A DNA stretch of 64,000 bases from Roseateles subflavus (lineage in GTDB: Bacteria > Pseudomonadota > Gammaproteobacteria > Burkholderiales > Burkholderiaceae_C): positions 682,001-746,000 of the forward strand of contig NZ_JASVDS010000003.1 in NCBI RefSeq assembly GCF_030285365.1, in the 5' to 3' direction. A program made the translations under genes and the position numbers. Positions 1 to 9,253 of this stretch are shown in pieces (within the stretch, counting starts at the first letter, position 1; each line of letters opens with the position of its first letter). Below the pieces are notes generated by a model. The model was given only the letters and a program-made list of their open reading frames with translations, ran no database searches and was not told where the DNA came from.

Positions 1-134
1 CCCTCATGGGCTATGGCGCCTTGCTGGCGGTCGGGGGCCTGCGGCTGAGTGTCCTGCGTGAGGAGCACCTGTCCGCGCCGAGTGCGTCGGATGTGCGGGC
101 GGCAGGCCTGGACGGCGCGCCGCTGCAGGAGTGA
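1..134 (+). CDS. C-terminal end of an unidentified (possibly membrane) protein, 5' truncated
   Basis: An open frame enters from the left edge and stops with TGA at 132-134. The 43 visible residues start with a short Gly/Leu-rich stretch that could be the end of a membrane segment, followed by a polar tail ending APLQE. Almost every third codon base is G or C, as in the other genes here, and a hairpin terminator follows 50 bases downstream. Too little is visible to assign a family. Confidence 0.45.
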   Translation, partial: LMGYGALLAVGGLRLSVLREEHLSAPSASDVRAAGLDGAPLQE

Positions 135-181
135 AGGCGGACGCCCGCGGCGTCGGTCCACCTGGGGCCTGCAAAAGAAGA

Positions 182-210
182 CGCCCGATCCGCGGGGCCG
201 CGGTCGGGCG
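182..210 (-). terminator. Hairpin terminator, probably bidirectional
   Basis: Arms CGCCCGA and TCGGGCG enclose an inner CCGCGG/CCGCGG pair, giving a 13-bp stem with one bulged base and a GG loop. Read leftwards it is followed by a T-rich run (GTCTTCTTTT), so it can end the small gene at 310-723. It can also act for the rightward gene that ends at 134. Confidence 0.65.
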
Positions 211-309
211 TTGGACAGCGGGTGTTGCGGCCCTCATGTCCTGCCCTTCATGTCCTGCCATGTGAGGGCCTGGATCCGGCCTCGGGTGCTAGGCATCTGA
301 CAGACCGCC

Positions 310-723
310 TTACATCGTGGCCACGGCCCGCATCGTGCCGTCGTTGGTCGGCTCGAACTCGCCAAAGGCGGTGGAGCCGTCCGCGAACAGGACGAGCAGG
401 CGCGAGCCCTGGAAGTCGCCGACCCGAACGCCGGAGGAGACGTCGCCCTGGAAGTCGGGGTCGATGCCCGAGAACATGACGGTGTCGTTCGGCGAGAAGT
501 TGGAGAAGCGAGCCGTCACCACTTCGGTGTCGACGCCGTCCGTGCCGAGCAGGACGGCCGGGCCCGAGAAGCCGCCGAACGAGTCGAACAGGATGGGGAA
601 CTTCGCCGTCCGTGCGCTGACGCCCACCTCTCGAACGTCCGAGCTGCTGGCGTTCTGCAGGGTCAGATTGATGCTGAAGCTGTTGAGCGGCCCGCTGAAG
701 GTCGCGACAAGTTCTTGTGCCAT
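310..723 (-). CDS. Small uncharacterised protein (137 aa)
   Basis: I do not recognise the family. The protein has no signal peptide or membrane segment and is rich in alternating hydrophobic and polar residues, Gly, Ser and Asp, which suggests a soluble beta-sandwich. The ATG at 723 was chosen because GAGG lies 8 bases upstream; a longer in-frame start at 807 would add a low-complexity Gly/Arg leader running through a C-tract. It is flanked by its own terminator and stands alone. A product of unknown role is the only honest call. Confidence 0.6.
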   Translation of the reverse strand: MAQELVATFSGPLNSFSINLTLQNASSSDVREVGVSARTAKFPILFDSFGGFSGPAVLLGTDGVDTEVVTARFSNFSPNDTVMFSGIDPDFQGDVSSGVRVGDFQGSRLLVLFADGSTAFGEFEPTNDGTMRAVATM

Positions 724-983
724 GGTAGGTGCCTCACTGAGTTGAACAGTCGGGGCGGGGCGACCGCCCCCCCCCACCTTGCAAACAGCGCACCGTGCGC
801 TGCGCACCCTAACTATTCAGTTCCTGTCCCTCGATGACATCCCCAAACATGCGTAGGGGGTGCAGGTTTTGACCCGCATGTGAGGGGGCGTCTGGCGGTG
901 AACTGCGCCGGGGTGCCCGGTGTGCGAACAGGCGGCGCAGGGGGCCAAGACCCGAGGCGCGATGCCGTGCATGCGGCGCCCAC
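724..983. other. Gene-free stretch between the small protein and the LPMO gene
   Basis: No credible coding frame is present on either strand; the open frames here are short and poor in expected codon use. It holds the upstream region of the gene at 310-723, a C-tract at 768-777, and two similar short words near 850 and 880 (GCGTAGGGGG and TGTGAGGGGG) whose meaning is unknown. Confidence 0.5.
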
Positions 984-984
984 G

Positions 985-1006
985 AAAAAGGGCCCCGCAG
1001 GGCCCT
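985..1006 (-). terminator. Rho-independent terminator of the LPMO gene
   Basis: Read leftwards the sequence is AGGGCCC, a 4-base loop, GGGCCCT and then a T-run. It lies 25 bases past the stop codon of the LPMO gene. Confidence 0.85.
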
Positions 1007-1030
1007 GTGAGGGGAGTCTGGGCTCGGCGC

Positions 1031-2434
1031 TCAGCGCGCGATCCATGCATCGGCCCAGGCCGCGCCCACGCCCGGTTCGTAGGCATTCGCGGAACTCGTC
1101 CAGATGTTGCACCAGCCGCTGTACGGCGCCGGGCGGCATTCGTAGACCTTGCCGTTCTTGCTCTGCAGGACGCGGGTGCCGGCCTTGTAGCTGCCGATGC
1201 CGTTGGGGAAGACGTAGTCGTAGGTCGTGCCGCCAGCGGATTTCAGCGTGAAGCCGTAGGTCTTCTGCACCACGGCGCCACCGCTTCGGGGCGTGCCCTT
1301 CACCACCAGCTGGTAGACGCCGGCGGCAGGCTTGCTCAAGGGCAGGGCGAGGGTCTGGCCGCTGTTGTTCAGCGAGGCGTTGGCGCTGGCCTTGGCGACG
1401 CCGCCGGCATCGAAGACGGTGGCATTGACGTCGAGCTGACCGACCGCCGTGACATTGACGCTCAGTGCCACATTGCCGTCGCTGCCGACGGTGTACTCGC
1501 TGGCGAGGCCGCTCACCAGCACGTCGTTGGCCGGCGGCGGGGCCTTGTCGATCTGGATCTCGACGCGCGCAAGGCCGCTGTCATCGCGCACGAAGACCTC
1601 GTTCTGGCCGTAGGCCGGGTGGATGCTCCCGTCCGCGGCCTTCTGGCCCGCCTTCAGCAGGGTCTGCTCGGCATTGACGCGGGTGGCGAGCAGGTAGGGC
1701 CAGGTGGTCTTGGCGCCGTCCCCGGCGCTGCCGATCGTGACCTTGGTGGCGAACTCCGGGCGCTCGCCCTTGGCATCGAAGACGCGCGTCGAGGCGCGGT
1801 CGCCCACGGCGAGGTCCACGCTCGGGTAGATGGTGCCCTTGGCGCTCCAGCTGTAGGTGGGCGGCGTGCCGTCGAACTGCAGGTCCAGCAGGTTGTAGAA
1901 GCTGTTGGTCGTGTCGGCCACTTCCCAGACGGCCAGCACGATCTGGTAGCCCGAGCGCGCCGGCACATGGCAGCTGTGGGTGACGGTCGAGGGCGGCTGC
2001 CGGCCGCCGCCGTCCACCTGGCAGAAGGGCGTGGACTCGAAGCTCGCGCGGCTGAGCTTCACGTTCGGGTTCCAGTCCGCACGGGTGATGTAGTAGCGCC
2101 AGTTGCGCGTGGCGTGATTGGCCGTGAAGGACCAGCTGAAGCCCTGCAGTCCGGACTTCATCGGTCGTTTGGTCCAGCGGGTGGCGGTCTGCTCGTCCAG
2201 CTCGGCGAACTGGGCCAGCCCGGCACTGGCGATGCGGCCGTCCGCCGGGCCGGTCGCGGGATAGCCGGACGGCGCCTCCAGGCTCTGGGGCTCGTACTGG
2301 ATGGCCCCGCAGTTGCTGTTGCCGCCCTGCTTGCACAGCAGGGAACGCGATTCAGGGCCGCTGACGTAACCATGTGGATACGCGCTCAGCGGCAGGCCCA
2401 GTGCCAGCAGAAGTCCCCAGAGCTTTGTCCTCAT
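1031..2434 (-). CDS. Secreted lytic polysaccharide monooxygenase, AA10, GbpA-like
   Basis: Copper enzyme that oxidatively cleaves chitin (family knowledge). The 467-aa product starts with a signal peptide (about residues 1-20) that leaves His21 as the mature N-terminus in HGYVSGPES, the first ligand of the histidine brace. A second brace His is visible in NHATRNW. The AA10 domain spans about residues 21-205, followed by GbpA-like middle domains and a C-terminal chitin-binding module (about the last 60 residues, Trp/Tyr-rich, ending WADAWIAR). GGAGG lies 5 bases before the ATG at 2434; in-frame ATGs at 2437 and 2446 are alternatives. Length matches GbpA of Vibrio cholerae (485 aa). It is divergent from an EpsA-like regulator. 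Chitin as the substrate is inferred from the domains. Confidence 0.93.
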   Translation of the reverse strand: MRTKLWGLLLALGLPLSAYPHGYVSGPESRSLLCKQGGNSNCGAIQYEPQSLEAPSGYPATGPADGRIASAGLAQFAELDEQTATRWTKRPMKSGLQGFSWSFTANHATRNWRYYITRADWNPNVKLSRASFESTPFCQVDGGGRQPPSTVTHSCHVPARSGYQIVLAVWEVADTTNSFYNLLDLQFDGTPPTYSWSAKGTIYPSVDLAVGDRASTRVFDAKGERPEFATKVTIGSAGDGAKTTWPYLLATRVNAEQTLLKAGQKAADGSIHPAYGQNEVFVRDDSGLARVEIQIDKAPPPANDVLVSGLASEYTVGSDGNVALSVNVTAVGQLDVNATVFDAGGVAKASANASLNNSGQTLALPLSKPAAGVYQLVVKGTPRSGGAVVQKTYGFTLKSAGGTTYDYVFPNGIGSYKAGTRVLQSKNGKVYECRPAPYSGWCNIWTSSANAYEPGVGAAWADAWIAR

Positions 2435-2612
2435 CATTGCCTCCATCGTTGTGGGGACGATTGTGAAAATGGGGCGGATATCGCGCAAGTGGATCTTTGT
2501 TGGTATTTATCCGGTATTTGTTTCGGTCCGTATCGCCTAAGACCAGCACGCGCTTTCAAACAAATGACACGGAGGCTGTCTAGGCTGTTTGCTCATCGCC
2601 AAGGGAGGGCAC

Positions 2613-3449
2613 ATGAGGGAGCAGGCACAGGAGTGCGTCGACGCGGCCATGCAGCGCCAGGCCGAGGCCTTCTGGCACTGCGCCGAGACGGCGCAGGCGG
2701 TGCGGCGGCGCCACCAGTTCTTCATCTGGACGCAGGCCAGCCTCCAGCGCCTGCTGCCGCATTCATTGATGCTGTGCTGCGGGTGGTCGCCGGCCCGGCG
2801 CCAGCTGCAGCCGGAGCTGTTCAACAGCCTGCCGCTGCCGGATGCCCTGCTGCAGTGGCTGCAGGAGCCCGGCACGCAGGCCTGGCTGCAGCAGACCTGG
2901 CTGAGGCGCGGTGGCGTGGCGCTGACGCTGCCGCTGGCGCAGCCGCCTGAGCCAGCGGCCGCGCCGGCGGACCTCGTGCTGCCGGCCACGGACGCCCGCG
3001 CCCGGCAGATGCTGGCGCTGCTGGACGCCGCCGGGCTGCGCCACGTCTCGCTGGCCGGCGTCTCGCGCCCGCAGCGCGCCGAGGAGCTGGAGAGCTTCTT
3101 CGTGCTGATGTCCCGCGAGCCGCTGCCGGCGCCGCTGCTGGGCCTGTTGACGCCCTTGCTTCATGCCTGCTGGCGTCGGGTGATGGCCCAGGAGCTGCAG
3201 CTCGTGCAGGGCCAGGCGGCACAGGCGGCCTCCTCCACGCAGGGCGTCACGGCGCGCGAGCGCCAGGTGCTGGCCTGGATGCGCCAGGGCAAGAGCAACC
3301 AGGAGATCGGCCTGCTGCTGGGCATCAGTGCGCTGACCGTCAAGAACCATGTGCAGAAGATCCTGCGCAAGCTCTCGGCGAGCAATCGCGCCCAGGCGGT
3401 GGCTCAGGCCATGAGCCTGCAGCTGCTCAACGAGTCCGGTTCGTACTGA
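2613..3449 (+). CDS. LuxR-type transcriptional regulator, EpsA-like (XrtB/PEP-CTERM-associated family)
   Basis: The 278-aa protein has a long N-terminal region (about 1-200) without a receiver or autoinducer signature, then a C-terminal LuxR helix-turn-helix: GVTARERQVLAWM, SNQEIGLLLGIS and TVKNHVQKILRKL. The overall shape matches the EpsA regulators found near exosortase/exopolysaccharide loci in betaproteobacteria. AAGGGAGGG just before the ATG at 2613 decides the start; a TTG at 2589 would place this SD inside the gene. No exopolysaccharide genes are in the window. Its divergent neighbour is the LPMO gene, so local control of the LPMO is a reasonable guess. The 3' end overlaps the convergent VanZ-like gene by 23 bases. 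Confidence 0.8.
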   Translation: MREQAQECVDAAMQRQAEAFWHCAETAQAVRRRHQFFIWTQASLQRLLPHSLMLCCGWSPARRQLQPELFNSLPLPDALLQWLQEPGTQAWLQQTWLRRGGVALTLPLAQPPEPAAAPADLVLPATDARARQMLALLDAAGLRHVSLAGVSRPQRAEELESFFVLMSREPLPAPLLGLLTPLLHACWRRVMAQELQLVQGQAAQAASSTQGVTARERQVLAWMRQGKSNQEIGLLLGISALTVKNHVQKILRKLSASNRAQAVAQAMSLQLLNESGSY

Positions 3450-3792
3450 GGCGGCGCAGCGCTGCCAGGAGCGCGAGGCCGATCAGGATGCCGATGCCGT
3501 CGGCCAGCAGGTCCGCCCATTCGGCGGCACGGCCGGGCACCTGCGTCTGCAGCAGCTCGATCAGCCCGCCGTAGGCCAGCAGGCCGAGCGCCCCCAGCAT
3601 CCACCGGCCGGGCCAGACGCGGCCGGCGAGCACCATCAGCGTGCCGAAGGCGCTGAAGTGGTTGAGCTTGTCCCAGCCCAGATCCGCGGCCTTCGGGGGC
3701 GTCGGGGTGAGCGCCAGATAGCTCACGGCCATGAGCACGCCCACCAGCATGACGAGAGTGCGGCGGTGAAGAGGAGGGGGCGGACGCGTCAT
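3427..3792 (-). CDS. VanZ-like family membrane protein
   Basis: A 121-aa protein with three to four hydrophobic segments. The family's DKLNHFSAF motif and a later IELLQ...R..EWADLLAD..G segment are both visible; together they define VanZ-like proteins. VanZ affects teicoplanin susceptibility in Gram-positives, but most proteobacterial members have no known role. The ATG at 3792 is preferred; an upstream ATG at 3846 would force translation through the terminator of the tRNA gene. It overlaps the end of the EpsA-like gene on the other strand by 23 bases. Confidence 0.8.
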   Translation of the reverse strand: MTRPPPPLHRRTLVMLVGVLMAVSYLALTPTPPKAADLGWDKLNHFSAFGTLMVLAGRVWPGRWMLGALGLLAYGGLIELLQTQVPGRAAEWADLLADGIGILIGLALLAALRRLSTNRTR

Positions 3793-3813
3793 GGCACGGC
3801 ACGGGCAAGAAAA

Positions 3814-3839
3814 AAGCCAGGCCCTTGCGGGACTGGCTT
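3814..3839 (-). terminator. Terminator of tRNA-Thr
   Basis: Stem AAGCCAG/CTGGCTT around a GC-rich loop, followed on the minus strand by a T-run (positions 3815 down to 3809). It sits 12 bases past the tRNA 3' end. Confidence 0.85.
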
Positions 3840-3850
3840 GTTTCATTTTT

Positions 3851-3926
3851 TGGTGCCGGTGAAGAGAGTCGAACTCCCGACCTTCGCATTACGAATGCGC
3901 TGCTCTACCAACTGAGCTACACCGGC
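3851..3926 (-). tRNA. tRNA-Thr (anticodon CGU)
   Basis: The minus strand reads GCCGGTGTAGCTCAG at the 5' end, an anticodon arm GCGCA-TTCGTAA-TGCGA with anticodon CGT, a T-arm GTTCGACTC, and an acceptor ending ACCGGC-ACCA with CCA encoded. The length is 76 nt and all four arms pair. It lies just past fbp on the same strand with its own promoter and terminator. Confidence 0.97.
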
Positions 3927-3937
3927 GAAAGACTGCG

Positions 3938-3967
3938 ACTATAGCAGAATTTATCGGCCTTGTTCAA
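3938..3967 (-). promoter_or_regulatory. Predicted promoter of tRNA-Thr
   Basis: On the minus strand TTGAAC (3967-3962) and TATAGT (3943-3938) are separated by 18 bases, placing the start a few bases before the tRNA. The -35 overlaps the last codons of fbp, so the tRNA promoter lies partly inside that gene. Confidence 0.55.
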
Positions 3968-4964
3968 GATGGTATCGCGTCACGCGCTCCACCTCGTTCT
4001 TGGAGCCCAGCACCACCGAGACGCGCTCGTGCAGCTGGCTCGGCTTCAGGTCCAGGATGCGCTCGCGGGCGTTGGTGGCGGCGCCGCCGGCCTGCTCCAC
4101 GAGGAAGGCCATCGGGTTGGCCTCGTACATCAGGCGCAGCTTGCCGGCCTTGTTCGGCTCGCGCTTGTCCCAGGGGTACATGAACACGCCGCCGCGGGTG
4201 AGGATGCGGTGCACGTCGGCCACCATGGAGGCGATCCAGCGCATGTTGAAGTTCTTGCCGCGCGGGCCTTCCACGCCGGCCAGGCATTCGTCGATGTAGC
4301 GCTTCACCGGGGCGTCCCAGTGGCGCATGTTCGACATGTTGATCGCGAACTCCTTGGTGTCCTCGGGGATCTTCACGTCCTCCTGCGTCAGCACGAAGCT
4401 GCCCTGCTCGCGGTCCAGCGTGAACATCGCCACGCCGTCGCCGACGGTCAGCACCAGCGTCGTCTGCGGGCCGTAGACGCAGTAGCCGGCCGCCGCTTGC
4501 GCGCTGCCGGGCTGCAGGAAGTCGTCCTCGCTGATGCCCTTGCTGCCCTCGGGCTTCTTGAGCACCGAGAAGATGGTCCCGATCGACACGTTGACGTCGA
4601 TGTTGGACGAACCGTCCAGCGGGTCGAACATCAGGAGGTACTCGCCCTGCGGGAAGCGGTTGGGCACCAGGTAGATGCCCTCCATTTCCTCGGACGCCAT
4701 GGCCGCCAGGTGGCCGCCCCACTCGTTGGCCTCGATCAGCACCTCGTTGGCGATGATGTCCAGCTTCTTCTGGACCTCGCCCTGCACGTTCTCGCTGCCG
4801 GCGGTGCCCAGCACGTCGCCCAGGGCGCCCTTGTTGACGCTGATGGCGATGCGCTTGCAGGCGCGGGCCACGACTTCGATCAGCAGGCGCAGCTCCTGCG
4901 GAATGTGGCCGTGCTGGCGCTGCTGCTCGATCAGGTACTGGGTGAGGCTGATGCGACGGGTCAT
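3951..4964 (-). CDS. fbp: Class I fructose-1,6-bisphosphatase
   Basis: Hydrolyses fructose 1,6-bisphosphate to fructose 6-phosphate, the committed step of gluconeogenesis, in the cytosol. The 337-aa product has the family length and the metal/substrate signature [10 protein letters not shown], an upstream ASEEMEG acidic metal-binding stretch, and the C-terminal sugar-binding region with Lys in [20 protein letters not shown] 7 bases before the ATG at 4964 supports the start. It follows pepN by 34 bases on the same strand and is probably cotranscribed with it. Confidence 0.97.
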   Translation of the reverse strand: MTRRISLTQYLIEQQRQHGHIPQELRLLIEVVARACKRIAISVNKGALGDVLGTAGSENVQGEVQKKLDIIANEVLIEANEWGGHLAAMASEEMEGIYLVPNRFPQGEYLLMFDPLDGSSNIDVNVSIGTIFSVLKKPEGSKGISEDDFLQPGSAQAAAGYCVYGPQTTLVLTVGDGVAMFTLDREQGSFVLTQEDVKIPEDTKEFAINMSNMRHWDAPVKRYIDECLAGVEGPRGKNFNMRWIASMVADVHRILTRGGVFMYPWDKREPNKAGKLRLMYEANPMAFLVEQAGGAATNARERILDLKPSQLHERVSVVLGSKNEVERVTRYHLEQGR

Positions 4965-4998
4965 GGGATTACCTTGGAGTTGCTGATGAGGTCGCGGC

Positions 4999-7689
4999 TC
5001 AGGCGGCGCTGCCGTCCGACGCCAGCGCGCGTTCCACGATCTCGCGCACGTCGTTGGACAGCTCGGGCTTGGCGGCCACGCGGGCGATGGCTTCGCGAGC
5101 GGCGCTGCGGTAGGGCTCGGCCAGTACCGTCCAGCGGTCCATGGCGCGGGCCACGCGGCCGGCCAGCTGCGGGTTGATGCCATCGAGCAGCAGCACCTGC
5201 TCGGCCCACAGCACGTAGCCGGCGGCATCGCTGCGGTGGAAGGCGGCGGGGTTGAACATGCACAGCGAGGCCAGCAGGCTGCGCGCGCGGTTCGGGTTCT
5301 TCAGCGTGAAGTCCGGATGCTGCAGCAGCTGCTTGACGCGGGCGAAGGTCTTGCCGCCGTCCTCGCTCGCGCGGGCCTGCAGGGCGAACCACTTGTCCAC
5401 CACGAGGGCCTCGTGCTTGAACAGGGCATGGAAGCGCTGCAGCGCGGGCTCGGCCAGCTCGGCGTGGGCGTTCACCAGCGCGGCGAGGGCGCCGAGGCGC
5501 TCGGTCATGTTGGTGGCGTCCTTGAAGCGCTGGTAGGCGCGGCCCGGCCACACGGTGTCGCCCGTGCGCGTGGCGTGGAGCACCAGCATGGACAGGGCCA
5601 GGTTGGCCAGGGCGCGCTGGCCGGACTGCACCGGGCTCGGCTCGTAGCCGGCCTTGACCTGGTGGGCCTCGTAGGCCGCGGCCCAGTCGTCCGCCAGGGC
5701 GGCGGCGAGCTGCTGGTAGGCGGCCTCGACGGCGGCGTGGATCTCCTGCGGGTCGACCACGTCAAGCTGCTCGGCCACATAGCCTTCGCCCGGCAGCGTG
5801 AGGGCCAGCTCCTTGAAGGCGGCGTCCAGCTGCGGATCGCGCAGCACGGCGCGCATGGCCTCGAGGTAGTCGGTGTCCAGCACCAGGGCCTCGCCGGTGC
5901 GCACGGCCTGCAGGATGCGGTTCAGCGCCAGGCGCTGGCTGGCTTCCCAGCGGTTGAAGGCGTCGGCGTCGTGCTTCAGCAGGACCAGCAGCTCAGCGTC
6001 GCTCAGGCCGTCGTCCAGCACCACGGGCGCGGAGAAGCCACGCAGCAGCGAGGGCACGGGCTCGGTGGCCACGCCGGTAAACACGAAGGTCTGTTCGGCC
6101 TCGTCCAGCACCAGCACGCGCTCGGTGCCCACGGGGGCCGCCTCGCCCTGCAGCTGCAGGGGCAAGACCTGACCCTCGCGGCTCAGCAGGCCCATGGTCA
6201 CGGGGATGACCTGCGGGAGCTTGCCGGGCTGGCCGGCCGTCGCCGGGTTGTGCTGCTTGAGCGTCAGCGTGAAGGTCTGGGCGGCGGCGTCGTAGCTGCC
6301 GCGGGCCTGCACGCGCGGCGTGCCGGACTGGGCGTACCAGCGCTTGAAGGCCTCGAGGCGGGTGGACAGCGCGGAGCCGGGGTTGGCGTCGGCGATGGCG
6401 GCGGCGAAGTCGTCGCAGGTCACGGCCTGGCCGTCATGGCGCTCGAAGTACAGCTTGATGCCGGCCTCGAAGCCCTTGCGGCCGACCAGCGTCTGGTACA
6501 TGCGGACGACTTCCGAACCCTTCTCGTAGACGGTCGGGGTGTAGAAATTGTTGATCTCGACGTAGGAGTCCGGGCGCACCGGGTGGGCCATGGCGCCGGA
6601 GTCCTCGGGGAACTGCACGGCGCGCAGCTGGCGCACGTCCTGGATGCGGCAGACGGCACGGGCGCTCGGCGTGGCGGCCATGTCCATGCTGAATTCCTGG
6701 TCGCGGAACACGGTCAGGCCTTCCTTGAGCGACAGCTGGAACCAGTCGCGGCAGGTGACGCGATTGCCGGTCCAGTTGTGGAAGTACTCGTGGGCGACGA
6801 TTGACTCGATGCGCGAGAAGTCGGCATCCGTGGCCGTGGCCGGCGAGGCCAGCAGGGCGCTGGTGTTGAAGATGTTCAGGCCCTTGTTCTCCATGGCGCC
6901 CATGTTGAAGTCGGACACGCCGACCACCATGAAGCGCTCCAGGTCCAGCGGCAGGCCGAAGCGGGCCTCGTCCCAGACGATGGAGGCGACGAGGCTGTTC
7001 ATCGCGTGCTCGGTCTTCTCCAGGTCGCCACGACGGACATAGACCTGCAGCAGGTGGTCCTTGCCGGCGCGGGTGCGGATGCGCTGCTCGCGCGAGACCA
7101 GGTCCGCCGCCACGAGCGCGAACAGATAGCTCGGCTTGGGGAAGGGGTCGTGCCACTTGGCCAGATGGCGGCCGTTGTCCAGGTCGGCGGTCTCCAGCAG
7201 GTTGCCGTTGGAGAGCAGCACCGGGTACTTGGCCTTGTCGGCGCGCAGGGTGACCGTGTAGACGGCCATGACGTCGGGGCGGTCCAGGAAGTAGGTGATG
7301 CGGCGGAAGCCCTCGGCCTCGCACTGCGTGAAGAAGCCGCCACCCGAGGTGTACAGGCCCGACAGCGAGGTGTTCTTCTCGGGGGCGCAGGTGTTGCGGA
7401 TCTCGAGGGAGAAGTCGGCGTCCGGGGCGCTCTCGATGATGAGCTCATGGCCTTCCTGGCGGAAGGACACGCTCTCGCCGTCGATCAGCACGCGCAGCAG
7501 GTTCAGTTCCTCGCCGTGCAGACGCAGCGGGCCGTGCGGCACGGCGGCGTTGCGCTCGACCTTCATCTTGCTGGTGACCAGCGTCTTGGCCGGATCCAGG
7601 TCGAAGGTCAGGTCGACGGTGCGGATCCAGTAGGCCGGAGCCACGTAGTCTTCGCGGCGGATCAGGGCGGCGGTGCCTTCACGCATCAT
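4999..7689 (-). CDS. pepN: Aminopeptidase N, M1 family
   Basis: Cytosolic zinc aminopeptidase that removes N-terminal residues from peptides in the last steps of protein turnover. The 896-aa protein carries the exopeptidase motif GAMEN (residues 264-268) and the zinc site HEYFH (300-304) followed by NWTGNR and a downstream Glu. Length and order match E. coli PepN. GAGGAAG lies 6-9 bases before the ATG at 7689, with a second ATG directly after it. An exact copy of the word CAAGACCTGACCCT lies inside the gene at 6163-6176, encoding GQVLP on the gene strand. It is followed by fbp. Confidence 0.97.
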   Translation of the reverse strand: MMREGTAALIRREDYVAPAYWIRTVDLTFDLDPAKTLVTSKMKVERNAAVPHGPLRLHGEELNLLRVLIDGESVSFRQEGHELIIESAPDADFSLEIRNTCAPEKNTSLSGLYTSGGGFFTQCEAEGFRRITYFLDRPDVMAVYTVTLRADKAKYPVLLSNGNLLETADLDNGRHLAKWHDPFPKPSYLFALVAADLVSREQRIRTRAGKDHLLQVYVRRGDLEKTEHAMNSLVASIVWDEARFGLPLDLERFMVVGVSDFNMGAMENKGLNIFNTSALLASPATATDADFSRIESIVAHEYFHNWTGNRVTCRDWFQLSLKEGLTVFRDQEFSMDMAATPSARAVCRIQDVRQLRAVQFPEDSGAMAHPVRPDSYVEINNFYTPTVYEKGSEVVRMYQTLVGRKGFEAGIKLYFERHDGQAVTCDDFAAAIADANPGSALSTRLEAFKRWYAQSGTPRVQARGSYDAAAQTFTLTLKQHNPATAGQPGKLPQVIPVTMGLLSREGQVLPLQLQGEAAPVGTERVLVLDEAEQTFVFTGVATEPVPSLLRGFSAPVVLDDGLSDAELLVLLKHDADAFNRWEASQRLALNRILQAVRTGEALVLDTDYLEAMRAVLRDPQLDAAFKELALTLPGEGYVAEQLDVVDPQEIHAAVEAAYQQLAAALADDWAAAYEAHQVKAGYEPSPVQSGQRALANLALSMLVLHATRTGDTVWPGRAYQRFKDATNMTERLGALAALVNAHAELAEPALQRFHALFKHEALVVDKWFALQARASEDGGKTFARVKQLLQHPDFTLKNPNRARSLLASLCMFNPAAFHRSDAAGYVLWAEQVLLLDGINPQLAGRVARAMDRWTVLAEPYRSAAREAIARVAAKPELSNDVREIVERALASDGSAA
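6163..6176 (+). repeat. Exact CAAGACCTGACCCT motif inside pepN
   Basis: One of five exact copies of a 14-base word scattered through the window. Here pepN reads the opposite strand as GGT-CAG-GTC-TTG (GQVL), using GGT and TTG where the genome prefers GGC and CTG. Confidence 0.8.
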
Positions 7690-7954
7690 GGCGGACTTCC
7701 TCGTTTTGTTTGTCGATGACCTCGGGCTCGTGGCCCCAGGCTGTTGTCATTCAGTCGGGCGAGACGCGCCTGTCGGCACGCCTCAGCCCGCATTCCCCAG
7801 CAAGTCCCGCTGATCCGGCTTTGCCGGGCAGCCGGGGCGCCCCCTGAGGGGCTTTGGTCGGACACGATCGCATCGCGATTGTGCCCAGCAAAGGGCTGGG
7901 CCTCTGGCCCAGCGCGGCCTGCAAGGCTGGCGAAGCCAGCGGGGGGGACCCTCT
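7690..7954. other. Intergenic region between prfB and pepN, rich in hairpins
   Basis: No gene is seen in these 265 bases. Several inverted repeats occur, including CTGGGCC-tct-GGCCCAG near 7890 and GCTGGC-gaa-GCCAGC near 7930, plus a GGCTTTGCCGG word similar to GGCTTCGCCGG at about 11640. The structures nearest prfB may serve as its 3' end, but no clear T-run follows. Confidence 0.45.
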
Positions 7955-9059
7955 TCAGACGCCTTGCTTGAGCGAGGCCGTGATGAAGGCATCCAGGTCG
8001 CCGTCCAGCACCTTCTGGGTGTTGGAGACTTCCACGTTGGTGCGCAGGTCCTTGATGCGGCTCTGGTCCAGGACATAGGAGCGGATCTGGTGACCCCAGC
8101 CCACGTCCGTCTTGGTGTCCTCGAGCTTCTGCTGCTCGGCCATGCGCTTCTTCATCTCATGGTCATACAGGCGCGAACGCAGGCGGCGCCAGGCCACGTC
8201 ACGGTTGCTGTGCTGCGAGCGGCCGTCCTGGCACTGCACCACGATGCCCGTGGGGATGTGGGTCAGGCGCACCGCCGAGTCGGTCTTGTTGATGTGCTGG
8301 CCGCCGGCGCCGGAGGCGCGGAAGGTGTCGGTGCGCACATCGGCCGGGTTGATGTCGATCTCGATCGAGTCATCGATTTCCGGATAGACGAACAGCGACG
8401 CGAACGAGGTGTGGCGGCCGCCCGAGGAGTCGAAGGGGCTCTTGCGCACCAGGCGGTGCACGCCGGTCTCGGTGCGCAGCAGGCCGAAGGCGTACTCGCC
8501 CTCCACCTTGATGGTCGCGCTCTTGAGGCCGGCCACATCGCCCGGCGTCTCGTCTTCCATCGTGGTCGTGAAGCCCTTGCGCTCGCAGTACTTGAGGTAC
8601 TGGCGCAGCAGCATGCCGGCCCAGTCGCAGGCCTCGGTGCCGCCGGCACCGGCCTGGATGTCGATGAAGCAGTTGCTGGGGTCGGCCGGGTTGTTGAACA
8701 TCCGGCGGAACTCGAGCTCCTCGACCTTCTCGGTCAGCTTGGCGGCGTCGGCTTCGATGGCCTCCAGGCCGGCGAAGTCCTGGTCGGCCTTGGACATCTC
8801 GTACAGCTCGGAGTTGTCGGAGAGATTGCTGGTCAGGTAGTTGATGGTCTCGACCACCTGCTCCAGCGAGCGCTTCTCCTTGCCCAGTTCCTGGGCGCGC
8901 TTGGGCTCGTTCCAGACGTTGGGGTTCTCCAGCGCCGCATTGACTTCATTCAACCGCAGGGATTTGCGGTCGTAGTCAAAGATACCCCCTTAGCGCGTCG
9001 GTACGCGCTGTCAGGTCGGCGAGGGTCGTGCCGATTTGGTTGATGCGTTCGATGTCCAT
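7955..9059 (-). CDS. prfB: Peptide chain release factor 2, with programmed +1 frameshift
   Basis: Releases nascent chains at UGA and UAA. Two frames must be joined: the first encodes 27 residues from the ATG at 9059 to an in-frame TGA at 8978-8976; skipping the single T at 8978 resumes at GAC and gives a 367-aa protein, the usual RF2 length. The GGQ peptide-release motif ([10 protein letters not shown]) and the SPF stop-codon recognition tripeptide (KSPFDSSGG) are intact. AGGA lies 6 bases before the start. The frameshift makes RF2 control its own synthesis: low RF2 slows reading of the UGA and favours the shift. An ORF finder alone would call a 332-aa truncated protein starting at 8953. Confidence 0.97.
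8975..8990 (-). promoter_or_regulatory. RF2 autoregulatory +1 frameshift site
   Basis: The minus strand reads AGG-GGG-TAT-CTT-TGA-C. The AGGGGG acts as an internal Shine-Dalgarno sequence just upstream of the slippery CTT-T and the in-frame UGA, the classic bacterial prfB arrangement. Confidence 0.95.
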
Positions 9060-9253
9060 GACGGATCCTGATGGTGCCGCCCGGGCGGGGCGCTGCGGCT
9101 CTGGCAGCGGCATGGCCGGGCAGGGTCTTTTGAGCAACCGCGCATTTTAAGCTGCGGACGGGCGATTGCAGGGCGGCTCGACGCAAGGAGGGGGTGCCCG
9201 GATGCCGGGCGAGCGCCGGCTGAGGCACACTGCGCACCGGACGCCCCCTCCCC

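Noticed and set aside
920..2950. 676-aa open frame on the plus strand
   Set aside because: It runs antisense to the LPMO gene and beyond; composition is that of a GC-rich shadow frame and no domain is recognisable.
5236..6804. 522-aa open frame on the plus strand
   Set aside because: Antisense to pepN, rich in Gly/Gln/Leu/Val/His as expected of shadow frames; no motif.
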